Shown here: positions 18,196 to 26,394 of the stretch, one piece after another
Position numbering within the stretch: the first letter of the stretch is position 1
Layout: each line of letters begins with the position of its first letter
From: Gp6-AA40 sp035571515
GTDB taxonomy: Bacteria > Acidobacteriota > Vicinamibacteria > Vicinamibacterales > UBA2999
NCBI GenBank assembly: GCA_035571515.1
Contig: DATNCQ010000099.1
Coordinates: 4,160 to 68,159, forward strand
DNA: 64,000 bases
Direction of reading: 5' to 3'
The notes under the pieces: generated by a model
Seen by the model: the letters and a program-made list of their open reading frames with translations, nothing else
Databases searched by the model: none
What the model was told of the DNA's origin: nothing
Program-made: the position numbers and the translations under genes

Positions 18196-18711
18196 ATGTC
18201 CATCTGCCGTGCTTTGATCACTCCGTTTCTTTGCATCTCGGTGGCGGCATTGTCGAGCTACGGGTGCGATGACGGAACCACGACGCGCATCGGCCCGTCA
18301 GGCGTCAACACCAAGACCGACGGACGCTTCGTCTCGACTTCCGTAACCGTCCCGACCGAGGTCGCCGCCCTGCCGGTGCCCGCCGCCTTCTGTCCCTTCG
18401 TGTCGCCGTTTCTTGCCCCGGCGAACGTGGCGGTGCGCGCCGGTGGCGCAACAGATCTCCAGTTGCTCGAAATGCAGCTGCGCTTCGTCGACATCGCCGG
18501 CGTGACCGGGGCGGTGAGGACGATCGCCGGCCCGGAACTGACGAACATGTTCGGATCGACGCTCGTACCCGCCTTCGGCACGCGGACGTTCCCCGTGACG
18601 CTGCCGTTCGGCTGTGTGGGGGGCACGACGGGCACGCTGTTCATTGGTGTCGCGGCGGCGGATGTGACCGGGCGGCGGAACATGACATCGGTGCAGTTGA
18701 ACGTACGCTGA
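18196..18711 (+). CDS. Hypothetical exported protein, possible lipoprotein
   Basis: The start at 18196 follows GGAGGA with good spacing. The 171-residue product has an N-terminal hydrophobic segment and S-S-Y-G-C-D, which could be a weak lipobox. The mature part is rich in Thr, Val and Pro and has two further cysteines (F-C-P-F, G-C-V-G), perhaps a disulfide. I do not recognise the family. It stands alone downstream of aor with a 97-base gap. A cell-surface or periplasmic beta-rich protein is the safest description. Confidence 0.55.
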   Translation: MSICRALITPFLCISVAALSSYGCDDGTTTRIGPSGVNTKTDGRFVSTSVTVPTEVAALPVPAAFCPFVSPFLAPANVAVRAGGATDLQLLEMQLRFVDIAGVTGAVRTIAGPELTNMFGSTLVPAFGTRTFPVTLPFGCVGGTTGTLFIGVAAADVTGRRNMTSVQLNVR

Positions 18712-18825
18712 CCGCTCCCGCGTGTCGCCGCGACCAGACGAACGGAAGCAGGCGCGGTAACGAACGCCGGCGCGATACGCGGCGTACCCGGGCAGGTTCG
18801 CCGCGAGGAACTGCCGCGCGCCCCG

Positions 18826-19134
18826 CTACTTCAATTCGCCGGAATGCTGATTCGAGGCGGCGCGTTCGATGAGGCTGCGTCCCTTGGCCAACCACTGCAC
18901 CACGCCGAGAATGCCGAGGCCCGCCATGCTGAGGCCTACCACCTTGCCTCGGCTCGGCAAGCGCGATGGCCCCGGCGGCGGTGCCGATTGAGCGTTGCGC
19001 GGCGTCGCGCGGCGCTCGGGAGCAGGCACCCACCTCGTGAGAAACGCGAACGTTTCGGAGGCGCACACGGGACACTGTTGCCCCTCGTGTATTTCCTCGC
19101 AGTCGAGACAGAGCCGGGCGAGTCGAAGTTGCAT
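18826..19134 (-). CDS. Small zinc-ribbon protein with one membrane segment
   Basis: The 102-residue product from the ATG at 19134 begins with C-L-D-C and C-P-V-C pairs about nine residues apart, a zinc-ribbon-like fold. A Pro/Arg-rich linker follows, then one hydrophobic helix (V-V-G-L-S-M-A-G-L-G-I-L-G-V-V) near residues 65-80. An ATG ten codons upstream is possible but adds little. Function is unknown. It faces away from the DUF411 gene. Confidence 0.5.
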   Translation of the reverse strand: MQLRLARLCLDCEEIHEGQQCPVCASETFAFLTRWVPAPERRATPRNAQSAPPPGPSRLPSRGKVVGLSMAGLGILGVVQWLAKGRSLIERAASNQHSGELK

Positions 19135-19417
19135 AGTGATGAAAGCTCGACATCGCTCGTGCAACGCCGATGCCTGCGCTGTATATCGGCTAAAGTGCAG
19201 CCCGGCGTTATCGTCGCCCGTGTAGGTTTTTCCCGCGCAGTATGTTTAGGTGCGGTCGGTTCTTCGCCAAGCCGTTCGATGCTTCGGCGTTCTGCAATCG
19301 GATCGCTACCAATCCCCGGTGTGCCGATGTCGTCCCGCGGCGTTTCGGCACGGAGCTGATTCCGACGGTCAGTTTCGTTCGATCCCTCGCTCCGGCCGTG
19401 ATGCGATAATGGTGCTC

Positions 19418-19876
19418 ATGACCAGACGTTCGCTGCTTTCCGCTCTACCGTTGACGCTGCTGGCCTCGGTGCGGGCCGGTGCACAGCGTGGCGCAACGGC
19501 GCGGACCCTCACGGTCTACAAGGATCCGAGCTGCGGCTGCTGCACCAATTGGAGCGAGCTGCTGCGGAAGGACGGCTTTGCGGTGACCATCCGGTCGATC
19601 ACCGAGCTGGACACGGCGAAATACGTCGTCCCGACGGCGCTCCATTCGTGTCACACCGCGATCGTGGATGGCCACCTGGTCGAAGGGCACGTGCCGGTCG
19701 CCGACGTTCAGCGTATGCTGCGGCAAGGCGACGCGGTGTACGGACTCGCGGTGCCTGGCATGCCGATCGGCTCTCCCGGGATGGAGGTGCCGTCGGTCGC
19801 CGCCCAGCCGTATGACGTGATCGCCTTCGACAGAACCGGCAAGTCGCGCGTGTTCGCGTCGTACGGACGCGGCTAG
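19418..19876 (+). CDS. DUF411 metal-binding exported protein
   Basis: This 152-residue protein has an R-R-containing signal peptide and the DUF411 signature: K-D-P-S-C-G-C-C (C39, C41, C42), then H-S-C-H-T-A (H76, C78, H79), and G-H-V-P. Family members often sit with copper or other metal-resistance genes and are presumed periplasmic Cu/Ag-binding proteins, although no metal-efflux gene is adjacent here. GATAAT lies at 19405-19410, seven bases before this ATG, favouring a leaderless start here over the ATG at 19409 that overlaps that hexamer. Confidence 0.8.
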   Translation: MTRRSLLSALPLTLLASVRAGAQRGATARTLTVYKDPSCGCCTNWSELLRKDGFAVTIRSITELDTAKYVVPTALHSCHTAIVDGHLVEGHVPVADVQRMLRQGDAVYGLAVPGMPIGSPGMEVPSVAAQPYDVIAFDRTGKSRVFASYGRG

Positions 19877-19907
19877 AACGTTACAACGCTCGAGCGCGGA
19901 TTCATCG

Positions 19908-19962
19908 GTGGAGCGAGCCTTGTCAGGCTCGTCTCGCGAACCCGACAGGGTTCGCGCCACGC
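19908..19962. repeat. Twin hairpins after the DUF411 gene
   Basis: Two adjacent inverted repeats lie here: GAGCC/GGCTC with loop TTGTCA (about 19913-19930), and GCGAACCC/GGGTTCGC with loop GACA (about 19936-19955). They are flanked by GTGGAGC and GCCACGCC. Rest of the 258-base gap (19877-20134) shows nothing recognisable. They resemble the GGCGGACC family in arm length and loop style but not in sequence. Confidence 0.6.
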
Positions 19963-20134
19963 CACAGAGAGTGAAACCCGCGCTGGCGCGGACCTCATCT
20001 TCGATGTCGCCGGGTTCCGCACGAGCTCGGCGCCTCCCAAGCGCCTAACTGCAGCGCTTCACGCCTCAGCGATACCCGCCAGCGGAACGGCTCCTGCACC
20101 CGGAACGGTGGGCAACCGGAAGGGAGAAGAACGC

Positions 20135-20698
20135 ATGAGGCTTGTATTTCCCGTTGCGATTACGGTGGCGGCGCTGTCGGTCGCGTTGAGCGCGCAGGAC
20201 GGCACGGTCAAGTCGCGCACGCAAATCAAGGCAGACGACGCGACGGTCACGAGCATGACCGGCTGTCTCGGCCAGTTGGGCTCCGGCGTGTACACGCTCA
20301 ACGGCACCATGGCGACTTCAGGCAAGGAGATCGAGACCAACTCGAAGGTGAAGACCGACGTTGACAAGGACAAGACCACGGTTCGCGGGAAGACCGAGAC
20401 GAAGGCGCACGACGGCGCGGTTGCGACCGCGGGCAACACGTCGACCTTCATGCTCGTCCCCGGCAACAGCGTGGACCTCGCGTCGCACGTTGGCGAGCGC
20501 GTGAACGTCTCCGCGATCATGGTCAAGCCGGGTCACGGCGACGCGGACGTGAAGATCAAGGACAAGACGAAGGTGGATCCCGAGGGCGCGCCGGACGCGA
20601 AATCGCAGTCGAAGACGAAGATCGAACTGCCGCGCTCGCCCGCCGGCCAGTACACGGTGATGTCGATCACGTCGACCGGCACGCGCTGCGCCAACTAA
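20135..20698 (+). CDS. Hypothetical exported Lys/Thr-rich protein
   Basis: The 187-residue product starts after AGGGAGAAG and has a clear signal peptide (ending L-S-A-Q). A compact region has M-T-G-C-L-G, common in acidobacterial exported proteins, then a highly charged stretch (K-T-D-V-D-K-D-K-T-T...). The end carries a lone cysteine (T-R-C-A-N), so the two cysteines may pair. I recognise no domain. It lies between DUF411 and a MetE-type gene, each apparently with its own promoter. Confidence 0.55.
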   Translation: MRLVFPVAITVAALSVALSAQDGTVKSRTQIKADDATVTSMTGCLGQLGSGVYTLNGTMATSGKEIETNSKVKTDVDKDKTTVRGKTETKAHDGAVATAGNTSTFMLVPGNSVDLASHVGERVNVSAIMVKPGHGDADVKIKDKTKVDPEGAPDAKSQSKTKIELPRSPAGQYTVMSITSTGTRCAN

Positions 20699-20766
20699 CC
20701 ACGCGCGCACCTGACGCGCCAACCGACGAGAGAACGCCGCCACACGCGGCGTCTCTCTCGCCCCGC

Positions 20767-20772
20767 TATACT
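20767..20772 (+). promoter_or_regulatory. -10 box seven bases before the GTG start at 20780
   Basis: TATACT ends at 20772 and the GTG starts at 20780. Transcription would begin at or next to the start codon, giving a leaderless mRNA. No Shine-Dalgarno sequence lies between them. Confidence 0.5.
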
Positions 20773-20779
20773 CGAAACC

Positions 20780-21811
20780 GTGCACCCGCTCCCCACGACC
20801 CTGGTCGGCAGTTACCCGCAACCCGACTGGCTCATCGATCGCGCGAAGCTCGCCGCGCGCTTTCCGCCCCGCGTGCGCGCGCAGGAGCTCTGGCGCATCC
20901 CAGAGCCATTCCTCGAAGAGGCGCAGAACGACGCGACGCTGCTCGCGATCCGCGCGCAGGAAGACGCCGGCCTCGACATCGTCACCGACGGAGAGATCCG
21001 GCGCGAGAGCTACTCGAACCGTTTCGCGACCGCGCTCGAAGGCGTGGACCTCGACCACCCGGGCACCGCGCTCGATCGATCCGGGCATCCCAACCCGGTA
21101 CCGCGTATCGTCGGCCGCATCCGGCGGCGGCATCCCGTCGAGATCAACGACCTGAAATTCCTGAAAGCGCACACGACCCGGAAAACCAAGATCACCGTGC
21201 CCGGCCCGTTCACCATGTCGCAGCAGGCCCAGAACGACTTCTACGCGAGCGGTGAGGAAGCGGCGATGGACTACGCCGAGGCGGTGAACCAGGAGATCAA
21301 GGACCTCTTCGCGGCCGGCGCCGACGTCGTGCAGATCGACGAGCCCTATATGCAGGCGCGACCCGAGAAGGCGAGACAGTACGGCCTGGCCGCGCTGAAC
21401 CGCGCGCTCGAGGGGGTCACCGGCACGACGTGCGTGCACATCTGCTTCGGGTATGCCGCGATCATTCACGAACGGCCGTCCGGGTATTCGTTCCTGCCGG
21501 AGCTCGCCGAATGCCGCTGCCGGCAGATCTCGATCGAGACCGCGCAGTCGAAGCTCGATTGCTCGGTGCTGCGCGGCCTTCCGGGGAAGCAGATTGTCCT
21601 CGGCGCCATCGACCTGTCGGACATGAATATCGAGTCGCCTGACACGGTGGCCGAGCGGATTCGCCGCGCGCTGCCGTTCACCTCGCCCGAGAACATCATC
21701 GTCTCGACCGACTGCGGGATGAAGTACCTGCCGCGGGCGGTGGCGGACGGAAAGCTCCGCGCGCTGGTGCAGGGCGCGGCGATCGTGCGCGGCGAACTGG
21801 CGCGCTCGTGA
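20780..21811 (+). CDS. MetE C-terminal-domain methyltransferase (cobalamin-independent methionine synthase family)
   Basis: This 343-residue zinc-dependent TIM barrel is related to the catalytic half of MetE. The N-terminal T-L-V-G-S-Y-P-Q matches the family. The zinc ligands H220, C222 (C-V-H-I-C-F-G), E253 and C312 (S-T-D-C-G-M-K) are all present, and D-E-P lies at about 187-189. Stand-alone proteins of this size may be core methionine synthases or methyltransferases for other thiols; the methyl donor cannot be told from sequence. GTG is used as the start. It is followed by the Mn-catalase fusion gene. Confidence 0.82.
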   Translation: MHPLPTTLVGSYPQPDWLIDRAKLAARFPPRVRAQELWRIPEPFLEEAQNDATLLAIRAQEDAGLDIVTDGEIRRESYSNRFATALEGVDLDHPGTALDRSGHPNPVPRIVGRIRRRHPVEINDLKFLKAHTTRKTKITVPGPFTMSQQAQNDFYASGEEAAMDYAEAVNQEIKDLFAAGADVVQIDEPYMQARPEKARQYGLAALNRALEGVTGTTCVHICFGYAAIIHERPSGYSFLPELAECRCRQISIETAQSKLDCSVLRGLPGKQIVLGAIDLSDMNIESPDTVAERIRRALPFTSPENIIVSTDCGMKYLPRAVADGKLRALVQGAAIVRGELARS

Positions 21812-21887
21812 TCGTGCTGCCGTAATTAAACCCCTCACTCAATCGCGGCATACGTCGTGCTGCGTTGAACCTCACACCGGAGGTTCC

Positions 21888-23195
21888 ATGTATCACCACG
21901 TGAAAAAGCTGATGTACACCGTGCGCGTTGACGCGGCCGATCCTCGTTTCGGGAACATGCTGCTCGAGCAGTTCGGCGGTGCCAACGGCGAGCTCGCGGC
22001 CGCCATGCAGTACTCGATTCAAGGCCTCAATTGCGACGACGCCGAGCGCAAAGATCTGCTGATGGATATAGGGACGGAGGAATTGAGCCACCTTGAAATC
22101 GTCGGCGCGCTCGCGCGGCTTCACCTCAAGCCGATGAAGTTCGATCGCGAGGCGGCGGAGGCCGATCCCCTCATCGCGATCGCGGGCGGCGGCGGTGTAG
22201 GGCTATTCAACTCGCAGGGCAATCCGTGGACAGCGGACTACCTCAAGATTACCGGCGAGCTCGACGTCGACCTGCGCAGTAACATCGCGGCCGAAGCGCG
22301 CGCCAAGATCGTCTACGAACGGCTCATCAACTTCACCGACGATGCGGGAACGAAGGACGCGCTGCAGTTCCTGATGACCCGTGAGATCACCCACATGAAG
22401 GCGTTTACCGCCGCGCTCGAGAGCATGAAGAAGCCACGCTTCATGATCGGGAAAATCCCGCCTACGCCCGGTCTCGTGGATCAGTTCTTCAACGATTCAA
22501 CTGGCGCCGGCGAAGACGGCGAAGTGGACGCGCGCGGCCCCTGGAACGAGGGCGGCGACTGGCAGCGCGTCGAGGCGCCGGCCTTCGACGCGATGCGTGC
22601 GAAGCCCGAGACCGGCGGCGCCATCGACGATCGCAGCACGAGCACGTCCGACAACCCGGAAGCGCTCGAGGAACTGCTCGTCGAGAACCTGCGCGATCTG
22701 CTCAGCGCCGAAGGTCAGCTCGTCAAGGCGCTGCCGAAGATGATCAAGGCGGCACACGCCGATTCCCTGAAACTGTGCTTCGAGACGCACCTCGAAGAGA
22801 CCAAGGGACACGTCGAGCGCCTCAAGGAAGTGTTCACGCTGGCGGGCGCACCGGCGAAGGCGAAGACGTGCAAGGGGATGGCGGGCCTCGTCGAGGAAGG
22901 CAGCGAGGTCATGCGCGAAGGCGAAGGCATGGAGCCGGCGGCCGCGGACCTCGCGCTGATTGCCGCGGCGCAGAAGGTCGAGCATTACGAGATCTCGGCC
23001 TACGGCACCGCGCGTGCGCTGGCAGGACAAGCCGGTCTCCCGGCGGTCTCGGAGCTCCTGAGTCAGTCGCTCGCGGAAGAAGAGGTCGCCGACAACCTCC
23101 TTACGCAGATCGCGCGCGAGCTGATGTCGGAGACCCGCGTCGGGATGACGAAAGCACCCAAGCGCCGGAAGGCGATGGCGGACATCGAGGACTGA
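21888..23195 (+). CDS. Manganese catalase fused to a DUF892 (YciE/F-like) ferritin-like domain
   Basis: The 435-residue protein has two di-metal four-helix bundles. Residues 1-200 are a Mn-catalase (2 H2O2 to O2 and water) with ligands E35, E65, H68, E144 and H169 spaced as in the Lactobacillus enzyme. Residues 255-420 are DUF892, with H-L-E-E-T-K-G-H and A-A-A-Q-K-V-E-H-Y-E-I-S-A-Y blocks. A Gly/Asp-rich linker (205-255) joins them. Mn-catalase and YciF-like proteins are both stress proteins, but fusion makes this a two-site peroxide or metal-handling enzyme. GGAGGT precedes the ATG. The C-terminal K-R-R-K-A tail is basic. Confidence 0.88.
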   Translation: MYHHVKKLMYTVRVDAADPRFGNMLLEQFGGANGELAAAMQYSIQGLNCDDAERKDLLMDIGTEELSHLEIVGALARLHLKPMKFDREAAEADPLIAIAGGGGVGLFNSQGNPWTADYLKITGELDVDLRSNIAAEARAKIVYERLINFTDDAGTKDALQFLMTREITHMKAFTAALESMKKPRFMIGKIPPTPGLVDQFFNDSTGAGEDGEVDARGPWNEGGDWQRVEAPAFDAMRAKPETGGAIDDRSTSTSDNPEALEELLVENLRDLLSAEGQLVKALPKMIKAAHADSLKLCFETHLEETKGHVERLKEVFTLAGAPAKAKTCKGMAGLVEEGSEVMREGEGMEPAAADLALIAAAQKVEHYEISAYGTARALAGQAGLPAVSELLSQSLAEEEVADNLLTQIARELMSETRVGMTKAPKRRKAMADIED

Positions 23196-23231
23196 CGCCG
23201 AATCGCGGCGCAATCTGCTAGGATTGCGCGC

Positions 23232-24212
23232 GTGAAACGCGCCGTCTCGCATGGCGTCGCGCTCGCGGCGGGCGCGCTGCTCGCCGCGGCGGCCTTCGCC
23301 GGCATCGGTCAGGCACAAGGCCAGGGCCTGGAGGTTCTCCAGGTCCGGCCGAACTTCTACATGATCGCGGGCGCCGGCGGAAACGTCGGCGTCCAGGTCG
23401 GCGACGACGGCGTGGTCGTCGTCGATTCGGGCTCCGCGGCAAATGCCGATGCGGTGCTTGCGGCGATCAAGAAGATCACCTCCGCGCCCATCCGCTACGT
23501 GATCGACACCGGCGCGGACGCCGATCACGTCGGCGGCAACGAAAAGCTCTCGCAGGCCGGGGAGACGCTCTTCACCGGCCGCACGATCGGGCTGCCCACC
23601 GAGTTCGCCGGCACGGCGGCGTCGGTGCTGTCCACGGAAAACGTGCTCACCAGGATGAGCGCCGCCCAGCCCGCATACAACGCCGCGGCGCTGCCGACCG
23701 AGACCTTCTTCTACCCGCGCAAGTACATGTTCCTCAACGGCGAGGGGATCGAGGTGTTGCACCAGCCCGCGGCGCACACCGACGGCGACGCCATCGTCTT
23801 CTTCCGGCGGTCGGACGTCATCGTCGCCGGCGACGTGCTCGACACGACACGCTTCCCGGTCATCGACGTCGCGCGCGGCGGCACCATCGACGGGGAGATT
23901 GCCGCCCTGAACCGCCTGGTCGACATCGCGATCCCGTCGGTGCCAATCGTCTCGCGGGAGATCGGCACGTCGATCGTCCCCGGTCATGGCCGCATCTGCG
24001 ACCAGCTCGACGTCGTCGAGTACCGCGACATGGTCACGATCATCCGCGACCGGGTCCGCGACCTGGTGAAGGCGGGCCGCACGCTCGAACAGGTCAAGGC
24101 CGCCGATCCCGCGCGTGGATACAAGGCGCGATACGGATCGACCAGCGGCCCGTGGACGACCGACCAGTTCGTCGAGGCGGTGTACCGCAGCCTCGCGGCG
24201 GCAAAATCATGA
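23232..24212 (+). CDS. Exported MBL-fold protein with degenerate metal motif
   Basis: This 326-residue protein from a GTG has a signal peptide ending G-Q-A-Q. The metallo-beta-lactamase fold is clear (G-N-V-G-V, V-V-V-V-D-S-G, A-G-D-V, P-G-H-G), but the usual H-x-H-x-D-H reads G94-A-D96-A-D98-H99, losing two zinc-site histidines. Later ligands H-T-D-G-D, G-D-V-L-D and P-G-H-G remain. Its closest relative is the C-terminal half of the fusion at 37653 (shared T-T-x-x-P-x-I-D-V, E-Y-R-D-M-V, F-V-E-A-V-Y). It overlaps the next gene by ATGA and begins a five-gene run of exported proteins. The substrate is unknown; a mono-metal or non-hydrolytic role is possible. Confidence 0.75.
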   Translation: MKRAVSHGVALAAGALLAAAAFAGIGQAQGQGLEVLQVRPNFYMIAGAGGNVGVQVGDDGVVVVDSGSAANADAVLAAIKKITSAPIRYVIDTGADADHVGGNEKLSQAGETLFTGRTIGLPTEFAGTAASVLSTENVLTRMSAAQPAYNAAALPTETFFYPRKYMFLNGEGIEVLHQPAAHTDGDAIVFFRRSDVIVAGDVLDTTRFPVIDVARGGTIDGEIAALNRLVDIAIPSVPIVSREIGTSIVPGHGRICDQLDVVEYRDMVTIIRDRVRDLVKAGRTLEQVKAADPARGYKARYGSTSGPWTTDQFVEAVYRSLAAAKS

Positions 24213-24946
24213 TTCGTCGCACGACGAGGCTCGCCGTGGGCATCGCGCTCGCCTCCTTTGCCGCGTCGGCGGCTGCACACGCACAGGGACGCGGTGGAGC
24301 GGCGCCGCCACCGGCAGCCAGGGCCTCCGCCCCGATCGATCTCACCGGTTACTGGGTCGCGTTCATCAGCGAAGAGTGGCGATACCGCATGTTGATGCCG
24401 CCGAAAGGCGACTACCGCGGGATCCCGCTGACGCCGGAGGGGACACGAGTCGCGAACACGTGGGATCCCGCCGCCGCTGAACCGGAGCCGTGCAAGGCGT
24501 ACGGCGCCCCGGCGATTATGCGGATTCCGGGGCGCTTCCACATCGTGTGGCAGGACGACAACACGCTTCGGCTCGACACCGACGCCGGGACGCAGACGCG
24601 GCTGTTCCGATTCAACCCCGCCGCTGCACCAGGTCCGGCGACCTGGCAGGGCAGTTCGACGGCGCGCTGGGAACGCGCGGGCCGCGGCGCCGGTTCGCTG
24701 ACCGTCGTCACCACCAACGTGCGCCCCGGCTATTTGCGGCGAAACGGCGTGCCGTACAGCGAGAACGCAACGGTCACCGAATACTTCGACGTGGCCGCGC
24801 ATCCGGCCGGCGGGCAGGTTTTGATCGTGACGACCGTCGTCGAGGATCCGCGCTACCTGCAGCGGCCCTATATCGTCAGCTCGCATTTCAAGAAAGAGGG
24901 AGACGGAGCGAAATGGGACCCGAGCCCGTGCACGGCCGCGTGGTAG
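24209..24946 (+). CDS. Exported DLTGYW-family protein
   Basis: The 245-residue product has a signal peptide ending A-H-A-Q and then I-D-L-T-G-Y-W. Its blocks P-P-K-G-D-Y, C-K-A-Y-G-A, W-Q-D-D and V-P-Y-S-E-N-A-x-V-T-E-Y-F match the protein at 39560 almost residue for residue. Both occur next to an MBL protein or MBL fusion. The fold is probably a single beta-rich domain. No catalytic signature is recognised, although a conserved Cys pair (C-K-A-Y and the C-terminal P-C) could form a disulfide. Start overlaps the MBL stop, implying coupling. Confidence 0.7.
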   Translation: MIRRTTRLAVGIALASFAASAAAHAQGRGGAAPPPAARASAPIDLTGYWVAFISEEWRYRMLMPPKGDYRGIPLTPEGTRVANTWDPAAAEPEPCKAYGAPAIMRIPGRFHIVWQDDNTLRLDTDAGTQTRLFRFNPAAAPGPATWQGSSTARWERAGRGAGSLTVVTTNVRPGYLRRNGVPYSENATVTEYFDVAAHPAGGQVLIVTTVVEDPRYLQRPYIVSSHFKKEGDGAKWDPSPCTAAW

Positions 24947-24993
24947 AGCGGTTCGGGCCGGCTTCCGCCTTCGCGCGACGCGCTTCGGCGGAC

Positions 24994-25046
24994 AAGAAAG
25001 CCGGCTGCTACGTACCGTTCGGGCCGGCTAAAGCCGGCCCCTACGT
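24994..25046. repeat. GGGCCGGC hairpin element in front of (or within) a signal peptide
   Basis: A half copy (about 24997-25013) and a full copy (25021-25046) occur. Arms are GGGCCGGC and GCCGGCCC with loop TAAA, followed by CTACGT. It is the GGCGGACC element with a fully changed but still complementary stem. It ends four bases before the ATG at 25051, and its frame is open, so it may encode the N-terminal end of the next protein. Confidence 0.85.
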
Positions 25047-25050
25047 ACTC

Positions 25051-25908
25051 ATGGCGCTGCTCATCACGAGCCCGGCGTTCGCACAGGTCGATCTGTCCGG
25101 CTCCTGGGGTGCCACCGGCGCCGAGGATCTCGCCGGCGATTCGGTGCCCGTGGACTACACCGGCATCCCGTTGAACGCGGAGGGACGGATTCGCGCGTTG
25201 AGTTACAACGAGTCGCAGTATTCGATGATCGAGCGGCAGTGCCAGGGACTGCCGGCGTTCTACTTCGTGCAGGGTCCCTTCGGCATCAAGATCTGGAGCG
25301 ACACCGAGCCCGTGAAGGGGACGACGGTTTCCTACACCGTCGGCGCGTGGGAGAACCGCGCGCCGTACGTCATCTGGATGGACGGCCGCGCGCACCCGTC
25401 GCAGTACGCGGAGCACACGCGCGGCGGTTTCACGACCGGCCGCTGGGACGGCAACACGCTCGTCGCCTACACGACGCACATGAAGGCCGGCTTCATCCGG
25501 AAAGTCGGGCCGCCGATCAGCGACGAGGCGACGATGACGACGCGGTTCTATCGGCACGGCGACGTGCTGACAGTGCTGGCGATCGTCGAGGATCCGATCT
25601 ATCTCGCGGAACCGCAGATCATGACGCGGAGCTTCCAGTTGCAGACCGCGGACCTGTCGCCGGTGGGTCCGCCGTGCGTGTCGGCGTACCAGGGACGCAT
25701 GCCAGGCGAGAGCGTGCCGCACTTCATCCCCGAGCAGAATCCGTTCGTCGACGAGATGACGACGAGGTACGGCGTGCCGCGCGATGCGGCGCTCGGCATG
25801 CCCGAGACGTTGTATCCGGAGTACCGCAAGAAGATGAAGCCCGGTGCCGCCCGGCCGGCGGCGTGCACGATCAACTGCGTTGCCGCTCCGCCACCGGCGC
25901 AGCGGTAG
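25051..25908 (+). CDS. Exported DLSGSW-family protein
   Basis: From the ATG at 25051 the 285-residue protein begins with a very short signal-like stretch (M-A-L-L-I-T-S-P-A-F-A-Q). A GTG at 24940 would add 37 residues translated through the hairpin element and give a longer n-region. The mature part starts V-D-L-S-G-S-W and contains W-M-D-G-R-A-H-P, G-R-W-D-G-N-T-L-V-A-Y-T-T-H-M-K and V-E-D-P. It matches the N-terminal half of the fusion at 37653. No function is known. It sits between DLTGYW and DUF6152 genes; AGGAGG after its stop serves the next gene. Confidence 0.68.
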   Translation: MALLITSPAFAQVDLSGSWGATGAEDLAGDSVPVDYTGIPLNAEGRIRALSYNESQYSMIERQCQGLPAFYFVQGPFGIKIWSDTEPVKGTTVSYTVGAWENRAPYVIWMDGRAHPSQYAEHTRGGFTTGRWDGNTLVAYTTHMKAGFIRKVGPPISDEATMTTRFYRHGDVLTVLAIVEDPIYLAEPQIMTRSFQLQTADLSPVGPPCVSAYQGRMPGESVPHFIPEQNPFVDEMTTRYGVPRDAALGMPETLYPEYRKKMKPGAARPAACTINCVAAPPPAQR

Positions 25909-25912
25909 GAGG

Positions 25913-26299
25913 ATGACCATGCTCCGCGCGTCCCACGGTGCGTTCGCGCTGGCCGCCCTTTCGCTCGCGATCGCGATCCCGGCGTCAGCTCACCATTCCG
26001 CCGCCGTCGCCTACGACATCAACAAGACGATCTCGGTGAAGGGCGTGATCTCCCAGGTGAGGTGGGAGAACCCGCACACGTGGATCTTCGTCGAGACGAA
26101 GGACGAGAACGGGAAGGCGGTGAAGTGGGGCTTCGAAGGGAAGGTCCCGAACCAGTTGATCCGGCTCGGCATCACGCCGTCGATCCTCAAGCCCGGCGTC
26201 GAGGTCACGGTGACGGGGCACCCGGCGCGAGACGCGTCGCAGAATTTCTGCGAAGTGCTGGAGGTCACGTTCGCCGACGGCAAGACGATCAAGCCATAA
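25913..26299 (+). CDS. Exported DUF6152-type protein
   Basis: The 128-residue product has a signal peptide ending A-S-A directly before H27-H28-S and N-P-H at 53-55, then T-V-T-G-H-P-A-R, a beta-strand block shared by the family. AGGAGG lies just before the ATG. It is the fourth gene of the run starting with the MBL protein at 23232 and likely acts with the two DL(S/T)GxW proteins before it. Confidence 0.8.
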   Translation: MTMLRASHGAFALAALSLAIAIPASAHHSAAVAYDINKTISVKGVISQVRWENPHTWIFVETKDENGKAVKWGFEGKVPNQLIRLGITPSILKPGVEVTVTGHPARDASQNFCEVLEVTFADGKTIKP

Positions 26300-26375
26300 C
26301 AGCGGGCAGCGGGCAGCGCAGTAGGCAGCAGCACGCAGGTCGCAAGGACGGCGCCTCGGCGCAGGTCTGCCCGCG
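26300..26375. repeat. Partial hairpin with GGGCAGC tandem units
   Basis: Three to four GGGCAGC-like 7-mers follow the stop codon at 26299. A weak complementary segment (GGTCTGCCCGCG) lies at about 26360-26375. It resembles one arm of the stronger element at 55947. The 95-base gap holds nothing else. Confidence 0.55.
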
Positions 26376-26394
26376 ATTCGAGGTCTGACGGAGA

